From the NCBI GenBank assembly GCA_015489265.1, contig WFZY01000047.1, positions 1-8,896 on the forward strand: DNA of 8,896 bases, written 5' to 3'. The DNA comes from Flavobacteriaceae bacterium (GTDB taxonomy: Bacteria; Bacteroidota; Bacteroidia; Flavobacteriales; Flavobacteriaceae). Shown in pieces: positions 1 through 6,743 of the stretch (positions are counted from its first letter, which is position 1; each line of letters opens with the position of its first letter). The translations under genes were made by a program, and so were the position numbers. The notes beneath the pieces were generated by a model, which saw only the letters and a program-made list of their open reading frames with translations, had not been told where the DNA came from and made no database searches.

Positions 1-1
1 A

Positions 2-2698
2 TTGGGTAACCATATTGTCGTACAAGGCGGCACCTTTAAAAATCCGGCTGTTCACCGCGCTTTGGAAGTGCTGACCAAAAAGAAAGTGATGTGTACTGAT
101 ATTCCCGAATTGATGGGCGCCTATGGGGCAGCTCTGATTTCGCTTAAAGAGTATCAAAAAGCTATTGAAACGGATTTAAACCATATCTCATTTAAGGAAA
201 TCAAAACCTTGAACGGTGTCAGTCATTATGCCACCCGGAATATCCATTGTAAAGGTTGTACCAACGATTGTAGTATTACCAAGTTTATTTTTGATAACAA
301 CAACATCTATTATTCGGGCAACAAATGTGAAACGATTTTTTCCAATTCGGGCGAAAAACAAGCCGAAGGTTTCAATATGCTCGAATATAAATACAATCTT
401 TTGTTTGACCGGCCGGCTGTGCTACCGGAATTTGAACAAAATACCAAACTCAAAATAGGGATGCCGCGTGTCTTAAATCTTTATGAAAATTATCCGTTTT
501 GGCACCGGTTGGTAACCGGATTGGGTTTTGAAATCGTGCTATCGGACGAATCCGATGACCAGCTTTACGAAAACGGACAAGGGACCATTATGTCCGACAA
601 TGTCTGTTTTCCGGCGAAACTCGTTCACGGTCATATCCTATCGTTGATTGACAAAAAAGTAGATCGCATTTTGTATCCGATGGCGTATTATCAAAAAAAT
701 GAATTTGAACAATCGGATAACACTTATATGTGTCCGGTCATTAGTGGCTATGCCGACGTGATTCGCAACAGTATCGAACCCCAAAAACGTTATAGTATTC
801 CGGTAGATAGCCCGACGGTCAACTTCAAAGATGAAACTTTGTTGGAAAAAGCTTGTTATGACTACTTTAAAACCTTGGGCGTTGATAAAAAATCTTTTAA
901 ACGGGTGTTTGAAGACGCTCTAAAAGCCCAAGATGATTTTAAAGCCGCCATTAAACAAAAAGGACAAGAAATTATTGCGGAAACCAAAGCAAATCCCAAG
1001 GAAAAAATGACGATTGTTTTGGCTGGCAGACCCTATCATACCGACCCGTTGATTAACCATAAAATACCGTCTATTTTGACCAATTTGGGCGTAGATGTCT
1101 TAACGGAAGACGCTTTGCCTTTGCCGGAAAAATTAAAATTTTCGGAATTGCAAGTGATTAGCCAATGGTCTTATACCAACCGGATTTATAATGCGGCACA
1201 ATGGGTTGCCGAACAAGGACAAGAATTCCAGTTGGTGCAACTCAATTCCTTCGGTTGCGGTCCCGATGCCATTTCTATTGACGAAGTCGCCGATATTTTG
1301 CATACCGGTAATAAAATTCATACGCTGATTAAAATTGATGATATCAACTCGATTGGTTCTGTCAAATTGCGCTTACGGTCTATGCTCGAATCCTTAAAAA
1401 TCAGAGAAATAGATGACCAACAAGGACTCAAAGAAAGAGCGGTAACACCTGAGTTTATTGAAGAAGATAAAGAAAAAAGAACCATATTAGCCCCGCATTT
1501 TTCCGAATTTTATTCCCCGTTTATTCCGGCGTTATTCAAATTGGCGGGCTATAAACTCGTCAACCTGCCGCCGGCTTCCAAAGCATCAGTGGAATACGGG
1601 CTGAAATATTCCAATAACGAGATTTGCTATCCGGCAACAGTGGTTGTCGGTGATGTGATTCAAGCCCTTGAATCCGGACAATATGACCCTGATAAAATAG
1701 CTATTGGTATCACCCAAACCGGTGGACAATGCCGTGCCAGTTCTTACTTATCTTTGATTAAAAAAGGGATGTTGGCTGCCGGTTATGACAACATACCGGT
1801 TGTGAGTATCGGCACAAGCGGTAAGACGATTAATCCGCAACCCGGTTTTCATCTGAATTGGAAAAAATTATTACCGGTAACGCTATCAGCCATTCTGTTT
1901 GCCGATGCTATGGCAACGATGTTTTATGCGACGGTAGTCCGTGAAAAAGACAAAGGCGCTGCCAAGCGTATTATGGATAAATATTACGATTTGCTCAATG
2001 CCGAAGTTGAAAAAGGACGTACAAAAAGCATTTACAAATTGCTTAAAAAAGCCGTAAATGAGTTCAATCAAATAGATGTTGATTATAAAAAACGACCCAA
2101 AATAGGAATCGTTGGCGAAATTTATATCAAATACAATTCTTTTGGCAATAACCACGTGGTCAATTGGCTCATTGAGCAAGGCGTAGAAGTCAAAGTGCCA
2201 CCAATTATCGACTTTTTTATTCAAGATTTTGTCAATATCAGAATTAACAAAGATGCCAATTTGCGTCAAGCAAGCATCAATGATTATTTTCTTTGGTTTT
2301 TAGAAAAATATGCCAAATATTATTTGCGAAAAACCGATTTGATTATGCAATCTTTCCGTTTTTATGAACGACAGCATTCTATACTGGATTTGAGCCATAA
2401 AGCCGGTCAAATTATTTCGCTTGCCAATCAGTTTGGCGAAGGTTGGTTGATTCCTGCCGAAGTCGCCGCCTTTGCCGAAGACGGTGTCAATCAAGTGGTG
2501 AGTTTGCAGCCGTTCGGATGTATTGCTAACCATATCGTGTCCAAAGGTATTGAGAAAAAAGTGAAAGAATTATTTCCTAATTTGAGTATGTTGTTCTTGG
2601 ATTTTGACAATGATGTCAGTGAAGTCAATTTGATAAACCGCTTGCAATTTATGATTATGACAGCACAAAAAGAGATGGTGGATTCTGCAGCAGTTTGA
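2..2698 (+). CDS. Acyl-CoA dehydratase activase-related protein (BadF/BcrA ATPase family), 5'-truncated
   Basis: This is the C-terminal 898 codons of a giant activase-type protein; the reading frame is open at the window edge, so the TTG at base 2 is not a real start. Residues 1-45 are the end of an ASKHA-fold BcrAD/BadFG ATPase domain (GGTFKNPAVHRALE, then PELMGAYGAAL). A cysteine cluster follows (C83, C86, C90, C109). Next comes a DUF2229-like region (from LKIGMPRVLNLYENYPFWH, ~150) and stretches resembling the dehydratase D subunit, with conserved cysteines at C202 (NVCFP), C244, C419 (FGCGPD), C542 (NEICYP), C577 (GGQCRAS) and C840 (FGCIAN). Such cysteines fit iron-sulfur ligation. Known relatives activate, or resemble fused forms of, 2-hydroxyacyl-CoA dehydratases using ATP. 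From memory, full-length relatives in Bacteroidota run to about 1,400 residues with two N-terminal ATPase modules, so roughly a third is missing upstream. The actual substrate is unknown. The gene is convergent with the TetR gene and shows no link to the exporter. Confidence 0.9.
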   Translation: MGNHIVVQGGTFKNPAVHRALEVLTKKKVMCTDIPELMGAYGAALISLKEYQKAIETDLNHISFKEIKTLNGVSHYATRNIHCKGCTNDCSITKFIFDNNNIYYSGNKCETIFSNSGEKQAEGFNMLEYKYNLLFDRPAVLPEFEQNTKLKIGMPRVLNLYENYPFWHRLVTGLGFEIVLSDESDDQLYENGQGTIMSDNVCFPAKLVHGHILSLIDKKVDRILYPMAYYQKNEFEQSDNTYMCPVISGYADVIRNSIEPQKRYSIPVDSPTVNFKDETLLEKACYDYFKTLGVDKKSFKRVFEDALKAQDDFKAAIKQKGQEIIAETKANPKEKMTIVLAGRPYHTDPLINHKIPSILTNLGVDVLTEDALPLPEKLKFSELQVISQWSYTNRIYNAAQWVAEQGQEFQLVQLNSFGCGPDAISIDEVADILHTGNKIHTLIKIDDINSIGSVKLRLRSMLESLKIREIDDQQGLKERAVTPEFIEEDKEKRTILAPHFSEFYSPFIPALFKLAGYKLVNLPPASKASVEYGLKYSNNEICYPATVVVGDVIQALESGQYDPDKIAIGITQTGGQCRASSYLSLIKKGMLAAGYDNIPVVSIGTSGKTINPQPGFHLNWKKLLPVTLSAILFADAMATMFYATVVREKDKGAAKRIMDKYYDLLNAEVEKGRTKSIYKLLKKAVNEFNQIDVDYKKRPKIGIVGEIYIKYNSFGNNHVVNWLIEQGVEVKVPPIIDFFIQDFVNIRINKDANLRQASINDYFLWFLEKYAKYYLRKTDLIMQSFRFYERQHSILDLSHKAGQIISLANQFGEGWLIPAEVAAFAEDGVNQVVSLQPFGCIANHIVSKGIEKKVKELFPNLSMLFLDFDNDVSEVNLINRLQFMIMTAQKEMVDSAAV

Positions 2699-2712
2699 TA
2701 TTCATTTCATAA

Positions 2713-2744
2713 AAAACCTGTCAAATTTTTGGCAGGTTTTATTA
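2713..2744. terminator. Bidirectional hairpin terminator between convergent genes
   Basis: A 10-bp stem (AAAACCTGTC at 2713-2722 with GGCAGGTTTT at 2731-2740, one G-U pair) encloses an 8-nt loop. It lies 15 nt after the stop of the activase-related gene and about 20 nt after the stop of the TetR gene on the other strand. On the plus strand the stem ends in TTTT; read on the minus strand it is followed by a run of six T. It can therefore serve both genes. Confidence 0.75.
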
Positions 2745-2764
2745 ATTATTGATAAGTCAATTTT

Positions 2765-3364
2765 TTATGCCAATATTTTTAAAATAATGTCTTTCATATC
2801 ATTACAAAATTTATCGAGTTGACAATCTTGTTCGTGTAATAATATTTCCAAGTTCATAGTAACGGGAATGCCCATATATAAAGTAGCCAACGCATCAACA
2901 TTGGTTTGTTTTTGCCAAATTCCGGCACGAATACCTTCCCACACGATTTTCTTAAATAAAACCTTTTGTTGCCGGTAGATATATTCCAATTTTTGTTTGA
3001 GTTTGGTATCGTCTTTTTCGGATGCTTCGGTAAAAATCAATAAGGTAATACCTTTATTTTTGCAGAGATATGACAAGGTAAAACAAATAAATTCTTCCAG
3101 TTTTTTATCCGGCGGTAATTCGGTAATGGCAATTTCTTTTAAGGTGCCTAGTAACTGCACAATCACATCATCCAAAATGCTTTCAAACATATCCGATTTG
3201 CCTGAAAAATGCCGGAATAATGCCCCTTCACTTAAATGTAATCTTTGAGCGATGTATTTGGTCGTTAATTTGTTTTTGCCTTCTTCGAACAGAATTTTTA
3301 AGATCATATCTTTAATCTGTTCTTTTCGGACAGCTGTCGAAAGGCGTTTTTTCTTGACTTTCAT
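2765..3364 (-). CDS. TetR/AcrR-family transcriptional regulator
   Basis: A 199-residue protein, a normal length for the TetR family. The N-terminal DNA-binding domain covers about residues 13-60, with the helix-turn-helix in the stretch YIAQRLHLSEGALFRHFSGK (37-56), a clear TetR signature including the conserved aromatic/His-Phe and K-x-D/E-M-F ending. The rest is helical and variable, as expected for a ligand-binding and dimerisation domain, and does not reveal the ligand. A very basic tail (MKVKKKR) opens the protein. The gene is on the same strand as the exporter operon but lies downstream of it, separated by the CMD gene and 369 nt of repeat-rich DNA. The exporter promoter carries a TetR-type palindrome, so this protein is the natural candidate repressor. 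I saw no matching palindrome in front of its own gene, so autoregulation is not supported. Confidence 0.92.
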   Translation of the reverse strand: MKVKKKRLSTAVRKEQIKDMILKILFEEGKNKLTTKYIAQRLHLSEGALFRHFSGKSDMFESILDDVIVQLLGTLKEIAITELPPDKKLEEFICFTLSYLCKNKGITLLIFTEASEKDDTKLKQKLEYIYRQQKVLFKKIVWEGIRAGIWQKQTNVDALATLYMGIPVTMNLEILLHEQDCQLDKFCNDMKDIILKILA

Positions 3365-3447
3365 ACTACAAAAATAATCTTTTTATGTTGAAACTGATGT
3401 GATAAAATACTTCAATATACATTTTGTTTTTCAATTTTTAATTTTCT

Positions 3448-3480
3448 AAACCTGCTAGGTTTCCAAAACCTAGTAGGTTT
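3448..3480. repeat. REP-like palindrome, copy 1
   Basis: Inverted repeat with 15-nt arms AAACCTGCTAGGTTT (3448-3462) and AAACCTAGTAGGTTT (3466-3480), separated by 3 nt, with one wobble position. Each arm is itself nearly palindromic (ACCT-N3-AGGT). Its outer ends are AAACC/GGTTT instead of the AGACC/GGTCT of the other three copies. Confidence 0.8.
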
Positions 3481-3492
3481 TCAGGTTTGATA

Positions 3493-3535
3493 CAAAGGTG
3501 TCGCACCTACGGCGCTCAATAGAAATTTCTTATTG
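3493..3535. repeat. Second hairpin motif between palindromes 1 and 2
   Basis: Two adjacent small inverted repeats lie here. AGGTG(tcg)CACCT at 3496-3508 is a 5-bp stem with a 3-nt loop and is followed by the GC-rich ACGGCGCTC. CAATAGAAATTTCTTATTG at 3517-3535 is an imperfect palindrome with one bulge. The local composition differs from the AT-rich surroundings. From memory, similar motifs (ggtgtcgcacctacggcgc) recur between genes in Bacteroidota, but I cannot confirm this here. Confidence 0.45.
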
Positions 3536-3541
3536 TTTTTA

Positions 3542-3574
3542 AGACCTAGTAGGTTTTGAAAACCTGCTAGGTCT
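3542..3574. repeat. REP-like palindrome, copy 2
   Basis: Arms AGACCTAGTAGGTTTT (3542-3557) and AAAACCTGCTAGGTCT (3559-3574) are separated by a single G. The 16-nt arms have one wobble position. The arm cores occur in the opposite order to copy 1, 61 nt away. Confidence 0.85.
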
Positions 3575-3688
3575 GATGCTATAACCATAGTCAAAAGCAT
3601 ATCAAACTTTGTTTTTTTTATTATTAAAATTAATTAAAATTCATTGATTTATCTTAATTATTTTTAACATAAAGCTATTTCAATTTTC

Positions 3689-3723
3689 AAGACCTGCTAG
3701 GTTTCAAAAACCTATCAGGTCTT
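3689..3723. repeat. REP-like palindrome, copy 3, just downstream of the CMD gene
   Basis: Left arm AAGACCTGCTAGGTTT (3689-3704) and right arm AAACCTATCAGGTCTT (3708-3723), with one mismatch in 16 bp. It starts 10 nt after the CMD stop codon. On the minus strand it is followed by TTGAAAATTG with no T run, so it is not a classical intrinsic terminator. It may stabilise or end the transcript in another way. Confidence 0.8.
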
Positions 3724-3733
3724 TCAATAAATA

Positions 3734-4105
3734 TTATTGTTGCGCTTCCGAAATCATTTTGATGGCTTCGGCAGCCGTACTGATCACCGACGTGCCTTTA
3801 ACAAAACGCGTTAAGACCAAGGTTTCTACCAATTCTTCGGGACTGATACCGGCTTTAAGTGCTTGTTGCACATAGGCATTGATACAAGCAGGTACACCCA
3901 AAGCGGCGGCGGCACCCAGTCCAATCAAAATTTTGTATTTTGGGGGAATGTTCCCTTCTTGCATAGCAAATTGTTTGCTCATAGCGTGGTGCACTACGAA
4001 GTCGGGATTAATTTCCGATAATTGTACCAAAGTTTCGGGGGCTTCACCCATTTGTTGTTTCATCAATTCGAGTATTTGTTCGATGCTTGGTTGTTGTGTT
4101 TTCAT
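3734..4105 (-). CDS. Carboxymuconolactone decarboxylase (AhpD-fold) family protein
   Basis: A small 123-residue all-helical protein with the CMD/AhpD core at about residues 45-110 (NIPPKYKILIGLGAAAALGV, then QALKAGISPEELVE). Active family members such as AhpD carry a Cys-x-x-Cys-x-x-x-His redox motif at the start of the central helix. Aligned by eye with the usual G-C-x-x-C-x-x-x-H pattern, this protein reads G70-V71-P-A-C74-I-N-A-Y78. It therefore keeps only the second Cys (C74), with Val for the first and Tyr for the His. Disulfide chemistry of the AhpD type is thus unlikely unless another thiol helps. The gene starts 69 nt after the tolC-like stop, on the same strand, with a perfect palindrome in the gap and no recognisable TAnnTTTG promoter before it. 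Read-through from the exporter operon is plausible. No signal peptide, so cytoplasmic. Substrate unknown. Confidence 0.85.
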   Translation of the reverse strand: MKTQQPSIEQILELMKQQMGEAPETLVQLSEINPDFVVHHAMSKQFAMQEGNIPPKYKILIGLGAAAALGVPACINAYVQQALKAGISPEELVETLVLTRFVKGTSVISTAAEAIKMISEAQQ

Positions 4106-4136
4106 GATTTTTGAATTTTTGATTGGTTTATTTTTC

Positions 4137-4169
4137 AGACCTACTAGGTTTTCAAAACCTAGTAGGTCT
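4137..4169. repeat. REP-like palindrome, copy 4 (perfect), between tolC-like and CMD genes
   Basis: AGACCTACTAGGTTTT (4137-4152), one C, then AAAACCTAGTAGGTCT (4154-4169): a perfect 16-bp inverted repeat. It sits 5 nt after the stop of the TolC-family gene. On the minus strand it is followed by GAAAAATAAACC, with no U-tract, so any role as terminator for the operon would be partial. It may instead protect the upstream mRNA from 3' decay or lower expression of the CMD gene. Confidence 0.9.
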
Positions 4170-4174
4170 TAATT

Positions 4175-5542
4175 TTATTTATTTTGTCCATTATAGTATT
4201 CCAACAAAGCTTCCATAGCCAATATCTGTTTTTTCAGATTGATAATACCGGTTTGAACTTTGAGTATTTTTAGATAGGCATCATTCAAAGCAATATTGGT
4301 GGTAACGCCGTTTTTGTATCCGGTTTTGGCTATTTCATAAGCTTTTTGACTGACTTCCAAATTGGATTTTTGAGCATCCATTCGTGCTTTTAAGGCAGCG
4401 ATTTCTTCTTGCACTTTTTTGTAATCAAAGCGCAATTTGAGTTTCAAACCGTCTTGATAATCCGATAGCATCATCGATTTGGCTTTGAGTTCATCCATTT
4501 TGGCACGGGTCTTATTGCCGTCAAACAGGTTGAGTTTTGCGCCTACGCCTATGGCATAACCATCGCGCCAAGTTTTGTCAAAAGGCGGAAAATCTTTGCC
4601 GTGGTAAATATGATAATTGCCAAATGAAAACAGAACCGGTAAACGGTCAGCCCAAGTAATTTTTTGCTTAGTGGCGATGAGTTTCTGCATTTTGTTTAAA
4701 TAATGCAATTTGAGATAATTCTGTTGCAAATCAGATAGTTGCGGATGACCTACCAATTCCTTTTGATTATAAAAATCTTCAATATTTCCGCTAAATTGCA
4801 CATCCTTATCCATAGGTAGCGCCATCAAACTTTTTAGTCCGGTGGTAACGATTTGCCGTTTGCCTTTCAGCTCAATGATTTTGCTGTTAAAATCGGCTAT
4901 TTTGCTCTTGAAATTTAAGATGTCAAATTCGGAACGCACCCCTTGTTCATAAGCTTTTTGAGCCAAGTCCAAATGTTTGTGATATTGGGTCAGAGCTTTC
5001 TCATAAACGCTGATGACATCGTTGAGCATCAAATAGTTATAAAACGCATTTTTGACTTTTAAGACCAAATCGGCTTCACTTTCCTGCGTTTGTACGTTGT
5101 AGGCATCTTTGAGCAAATCCATAGCTGTCAGTGCATTTTTGCGTTTGTTGCCGGTATAAATCGGATATACCACATTGATATCGGTCATAAAAAGATCACG
5201 GGCATTGTTAATATAAGGTGCCATCGGATGTAACATGACGTAATCACCATTAGGCGCGCCGCCGTTCATCACCGGCACTTTAACGCCTAACAAAGGATAG
5301 AAATTCGGCAAATTATTGGAATATAAGTATTTGGAAATAACATCGGCTCTCGGATAAAAGCTCGCTTCCACTTGTTTTTTCTTGGCATCGGCTATACCGA
5401 TTTGGTGTTGCATGGCATGAATCTTCGGATTGTTTTTCAATGCCAAATCAATAGCTTTATCTAAGCTGATGACTTCTTGACTGTGCGCCGGCAAGCTGAT
5501 GATTCCGGCTAAAAATAGGATGATATATATTCGTTTCATCAT
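4175..5542 (-). CDS. TolC-family outer-membrane efflux channel
   Basis: A protein of 455 residues starting at MMKRIYIILFLAGIISLPAHSQ, a clear Sec signal peptide with likely cleavage near residue 22. The frame is open further upstream to 5620, but that extension would overlap the permease gene by 65 nt and hide the signal peptide, so I start at 5542 (5539 is equally possible). The mature protein begins with the family hallmark LDKAIDLALKNNPKIHAM and shows the two-fold outer-membrane-efflux repeat: long helical segments near residues 145-240 and 370-450 around beta-strand sections. Known relatives form trimeric channels through the outer membrane and periplasm, docking onto HlyD/AcrA-type adaptors. 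It is the last gene of the exporter operon, 13 nt behind the permease. A perfect palindrome follows its stop. The substrate cannot be read from the sequence. Confidence 0.92.
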   Translation of the reverse strand: MMKRIYIILFLAGIISLPAHSQEVISLDKAIDLALKNNPKIHAMQHQIGIADAKKKQVEASFYPRADVISKYLYSNNLPNFYPLLGVKVPVMNGGAPNGDYVMLHPMAPYINNARDLFMTDINVVYPIYTGNKRKNALTAMDLLKDAYNVQTQESEADLVLKVKNAFYNYLMLNDVISVYEKALTQYHKHLDLAQKAYEQGVRSEFDILNFKSKIADFNSKIIELKGKRQIVTTGLKSLMALPMDKDVQFSGNIEDFYNQKELVGHPQLSDLQQNYLKLHYLNKMQKLIATKQKITWADRLPVLFSFGNYHIYHGKDFPPFDKTWRDGYAIGVGAKLNLFDGNKTRAKMDELKAKSMMLSDYQDGLKLKLRFDYKKVQEEIAALKARMDAQKSNLEVSQKAYEIAKTGYKNGVTTNIALNDAYLKILKVQTGIINLKKQILAMEALLEYYNGQNK

Positions 5543-5555
5543 TGTTCTGATTTTT

Positions 5556-6740
5556 TTAAGATTTAGGTTGTTGCTTTTCGGCATAATGTTTTCTTTTGCG
5601 TTTTTCTTCCCACCGGCCAAACAAAATGGACAAAATGGATAACCCGATAAATATCAATATATAGACATAAATTTGGTTTAAAGATTTTTGCACCGCGCTT
5701 AATGGCAGATTGTGATGCATTACCGGATAAATGGCTTTCATATAATGTCGCAAAGGAAACCAAGACCCGATTTTGTTGGGCAAATCAGCCATTTGATTAC
5801 CGGGGATTAAGTAACCCGAATACATATAGGCGGGAAAAACAATCAAAGTAATAATGGCTGCTAAAATTGCCCCGTTTCGTATGTTTAATACCAAGAAATA
5901 AGCAATGCTTTCCATTGCCAATACCAACATGGAAATGATAAAGATGATACGCCATTGTGCTGTTTCGGCAATAGGCACATCGAACAAGTGCATGGTGGTA
6001 AAAAAGGCAATACTGATGGCGGATGTTACAATAATCCAAGAGATGATAAAAGGTGGAATCAGGGCTTTGATAGGCAAATGTCGGGCTTTGGTAATATGCG
6101 GCATTTTTTCACGCATTTGATTAAAACCACCGAATACGGCAAACAGAATAATCAACATAGAGACAATTTGCATCGGTAAGCCCATAAAAGCCGGCAACAT
6201 GGGTCCTTCCATCGATAATTTAGGATTGAAAAAGATGCGTTCATTGACTTTGAGTGGTGGCGTTTTTGGATGGCGCACATTGGGGATTCCACCCAAATCT
6301 TCTACGCGTAATTTCATCATCATCTGCATATCCAAAGTGATGATAATCTTGTTAATCATCATCAATGACAGCTTTGAAACAGCCGGATTGGCGGTTCCGT
6401 CTATGACGGTCAACAGATTTACCGACCGCCGGTTCATCACATTTTTATAAGCATTGTCCGGAATGACAATACCAACTTCGACATCGCCTTGATCGACCAT
6501 CTTTTGCAGGTTGAGATAGTCGTAAGCTTGACGTGTAACATCAAGATAAGGCGATTGTTTGATGTTAAAGATAATCGACCGGCTCAACGGTGATTGGTCT
6601 TCATCTAAAATCGCTACCTTGATATGTTTGGGGGCATTGTTGTAATACATCCCTGCCATCATGCTGAAAAACAGCAATAAAGCCAATGAAATCATGATGA
6701 TTTTCAGGATGATTTGCCCCAATATTTTTAAACCTTTCAT
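5556..6740 (-). CDS. ABC-2 type transporter permease
   Basis: A 394-residue inner-membrane protein with the layout of the YhhJ/YbhR-like ABC-2 permeases. It has one membrane segment at ~8-30, a large periplasmic domain (~35-185, including VAILDEDQSPLSRSI, a VEVGIVIP stretch and the family-typical FFNPKLS), then five membrane segments near 187-206, 226-248, 263-286, 291-312 and 355-375. The last loop has the typical FPAYMYSGYLIP...WFPLRHYMKAIYP pattern, and the tail (EEKRKRKHYAEKQQPKS) is basic and cytoplasmic. There is no Walker A or ABC signature in this protein or anywhere else in the window. In related systems the permeases pair with an ABC ATPase and often a second permease. The gene begins 3 nt after the adaptor stop, indicating translational coupling. 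Likely function is drug, lipid or small-molecule export; the substrate is unknown. Confidence 0.9.
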   Translation of the reverse strand: MKGLKILGQIILKIIMISLALLLFFSMMAGMYYNNAPKHIKVAILDEDQSPLSRSIIFNIKQSPYLDVTRQAYDYLNLQKMVDQGDVEVGIVIPDNAYKNVMNRRSVNLLTVIDGTANPAVSKLSLMMINKIIITLDMQMMMKLRVEDLGGIPNVRHPKTPPLKVNERIFFNPKLSMEGPMLPAFMGLPMQIVSMLIILFAVFGGFNQMREKMPHITKARHLPIKALIPPFIISWIIVTSAISIAFFTTMHLFDVPIAETAQWRIIFIISMLVLAMESIAYFLVLNIRNGAILAAIITLIVFPAYMYSGYLIPGNQMADLPNKIGSWFPLRHYMKAIYPVMHHNLPLSAVQKSLNQIYVYILIFIGLSILSILFGRWEEKRKRKHYAEKQQPKS

Positions 6741-6743
6741 AGC

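Larger units (their letters stand above)
3365..3733. other. Repeat-rich non-coding stretch between the TetR and CMD genes
   Basis: About 370 nt with no credible gene on either strand. It is AT-rich and contains three members of a palindromic repeat family (3448-3480, 3542-3574, 3689-3723), plus a separate GC-richer hairpin motif between the first two (3493-3535). The part from 3575 to 3688 is plain AT-rich sequence in which I see nothing specific. No strong promoter for the TetR gene could be identified here. Confidence 0.75.

Noticed and set aside
2..4. TTG at base 2 as the true start of the first gene
   Set aside because: It falls inside a conserved BcrAD/BadFG ATPase domain whose N-terminal part must lie upstream; the frame is open at the window edge.
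1886..2269. A 127-codon minus-strand open frame within the activase-related gene
   Set aside because: It is antisense to well-conserved coding sequence with family motifs and shows no start context or recognisable domain.
3369..3376. TATTTTTG on the minus strand just before the TetR start, matching TAnnTTTG
   Set aside because: It lies 4 nt from the ATG, has no TTG element at the right distance, and poly-A/T matches arise easily in this AT-rich stretch.
3448..3723. CRISPR-like array from the repeated CCTGCTAGG/CCTAGTAGG units
   Set aside because: The spacing is irregular (61 and 114 nt between copies), the units are full palindromes, there are no uniform spacers and no cas genes.
5543..5620. 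Upstream extension of the TolC-family reading frame (start MAGGKKNAKEN) overlapping the permease gene
   Set aside because: It would bury the obvious signal peptide 26 residues inside the protein and overlap the permease by 65 nt. The MMKR/MKR start gives a normal secreted precursor.
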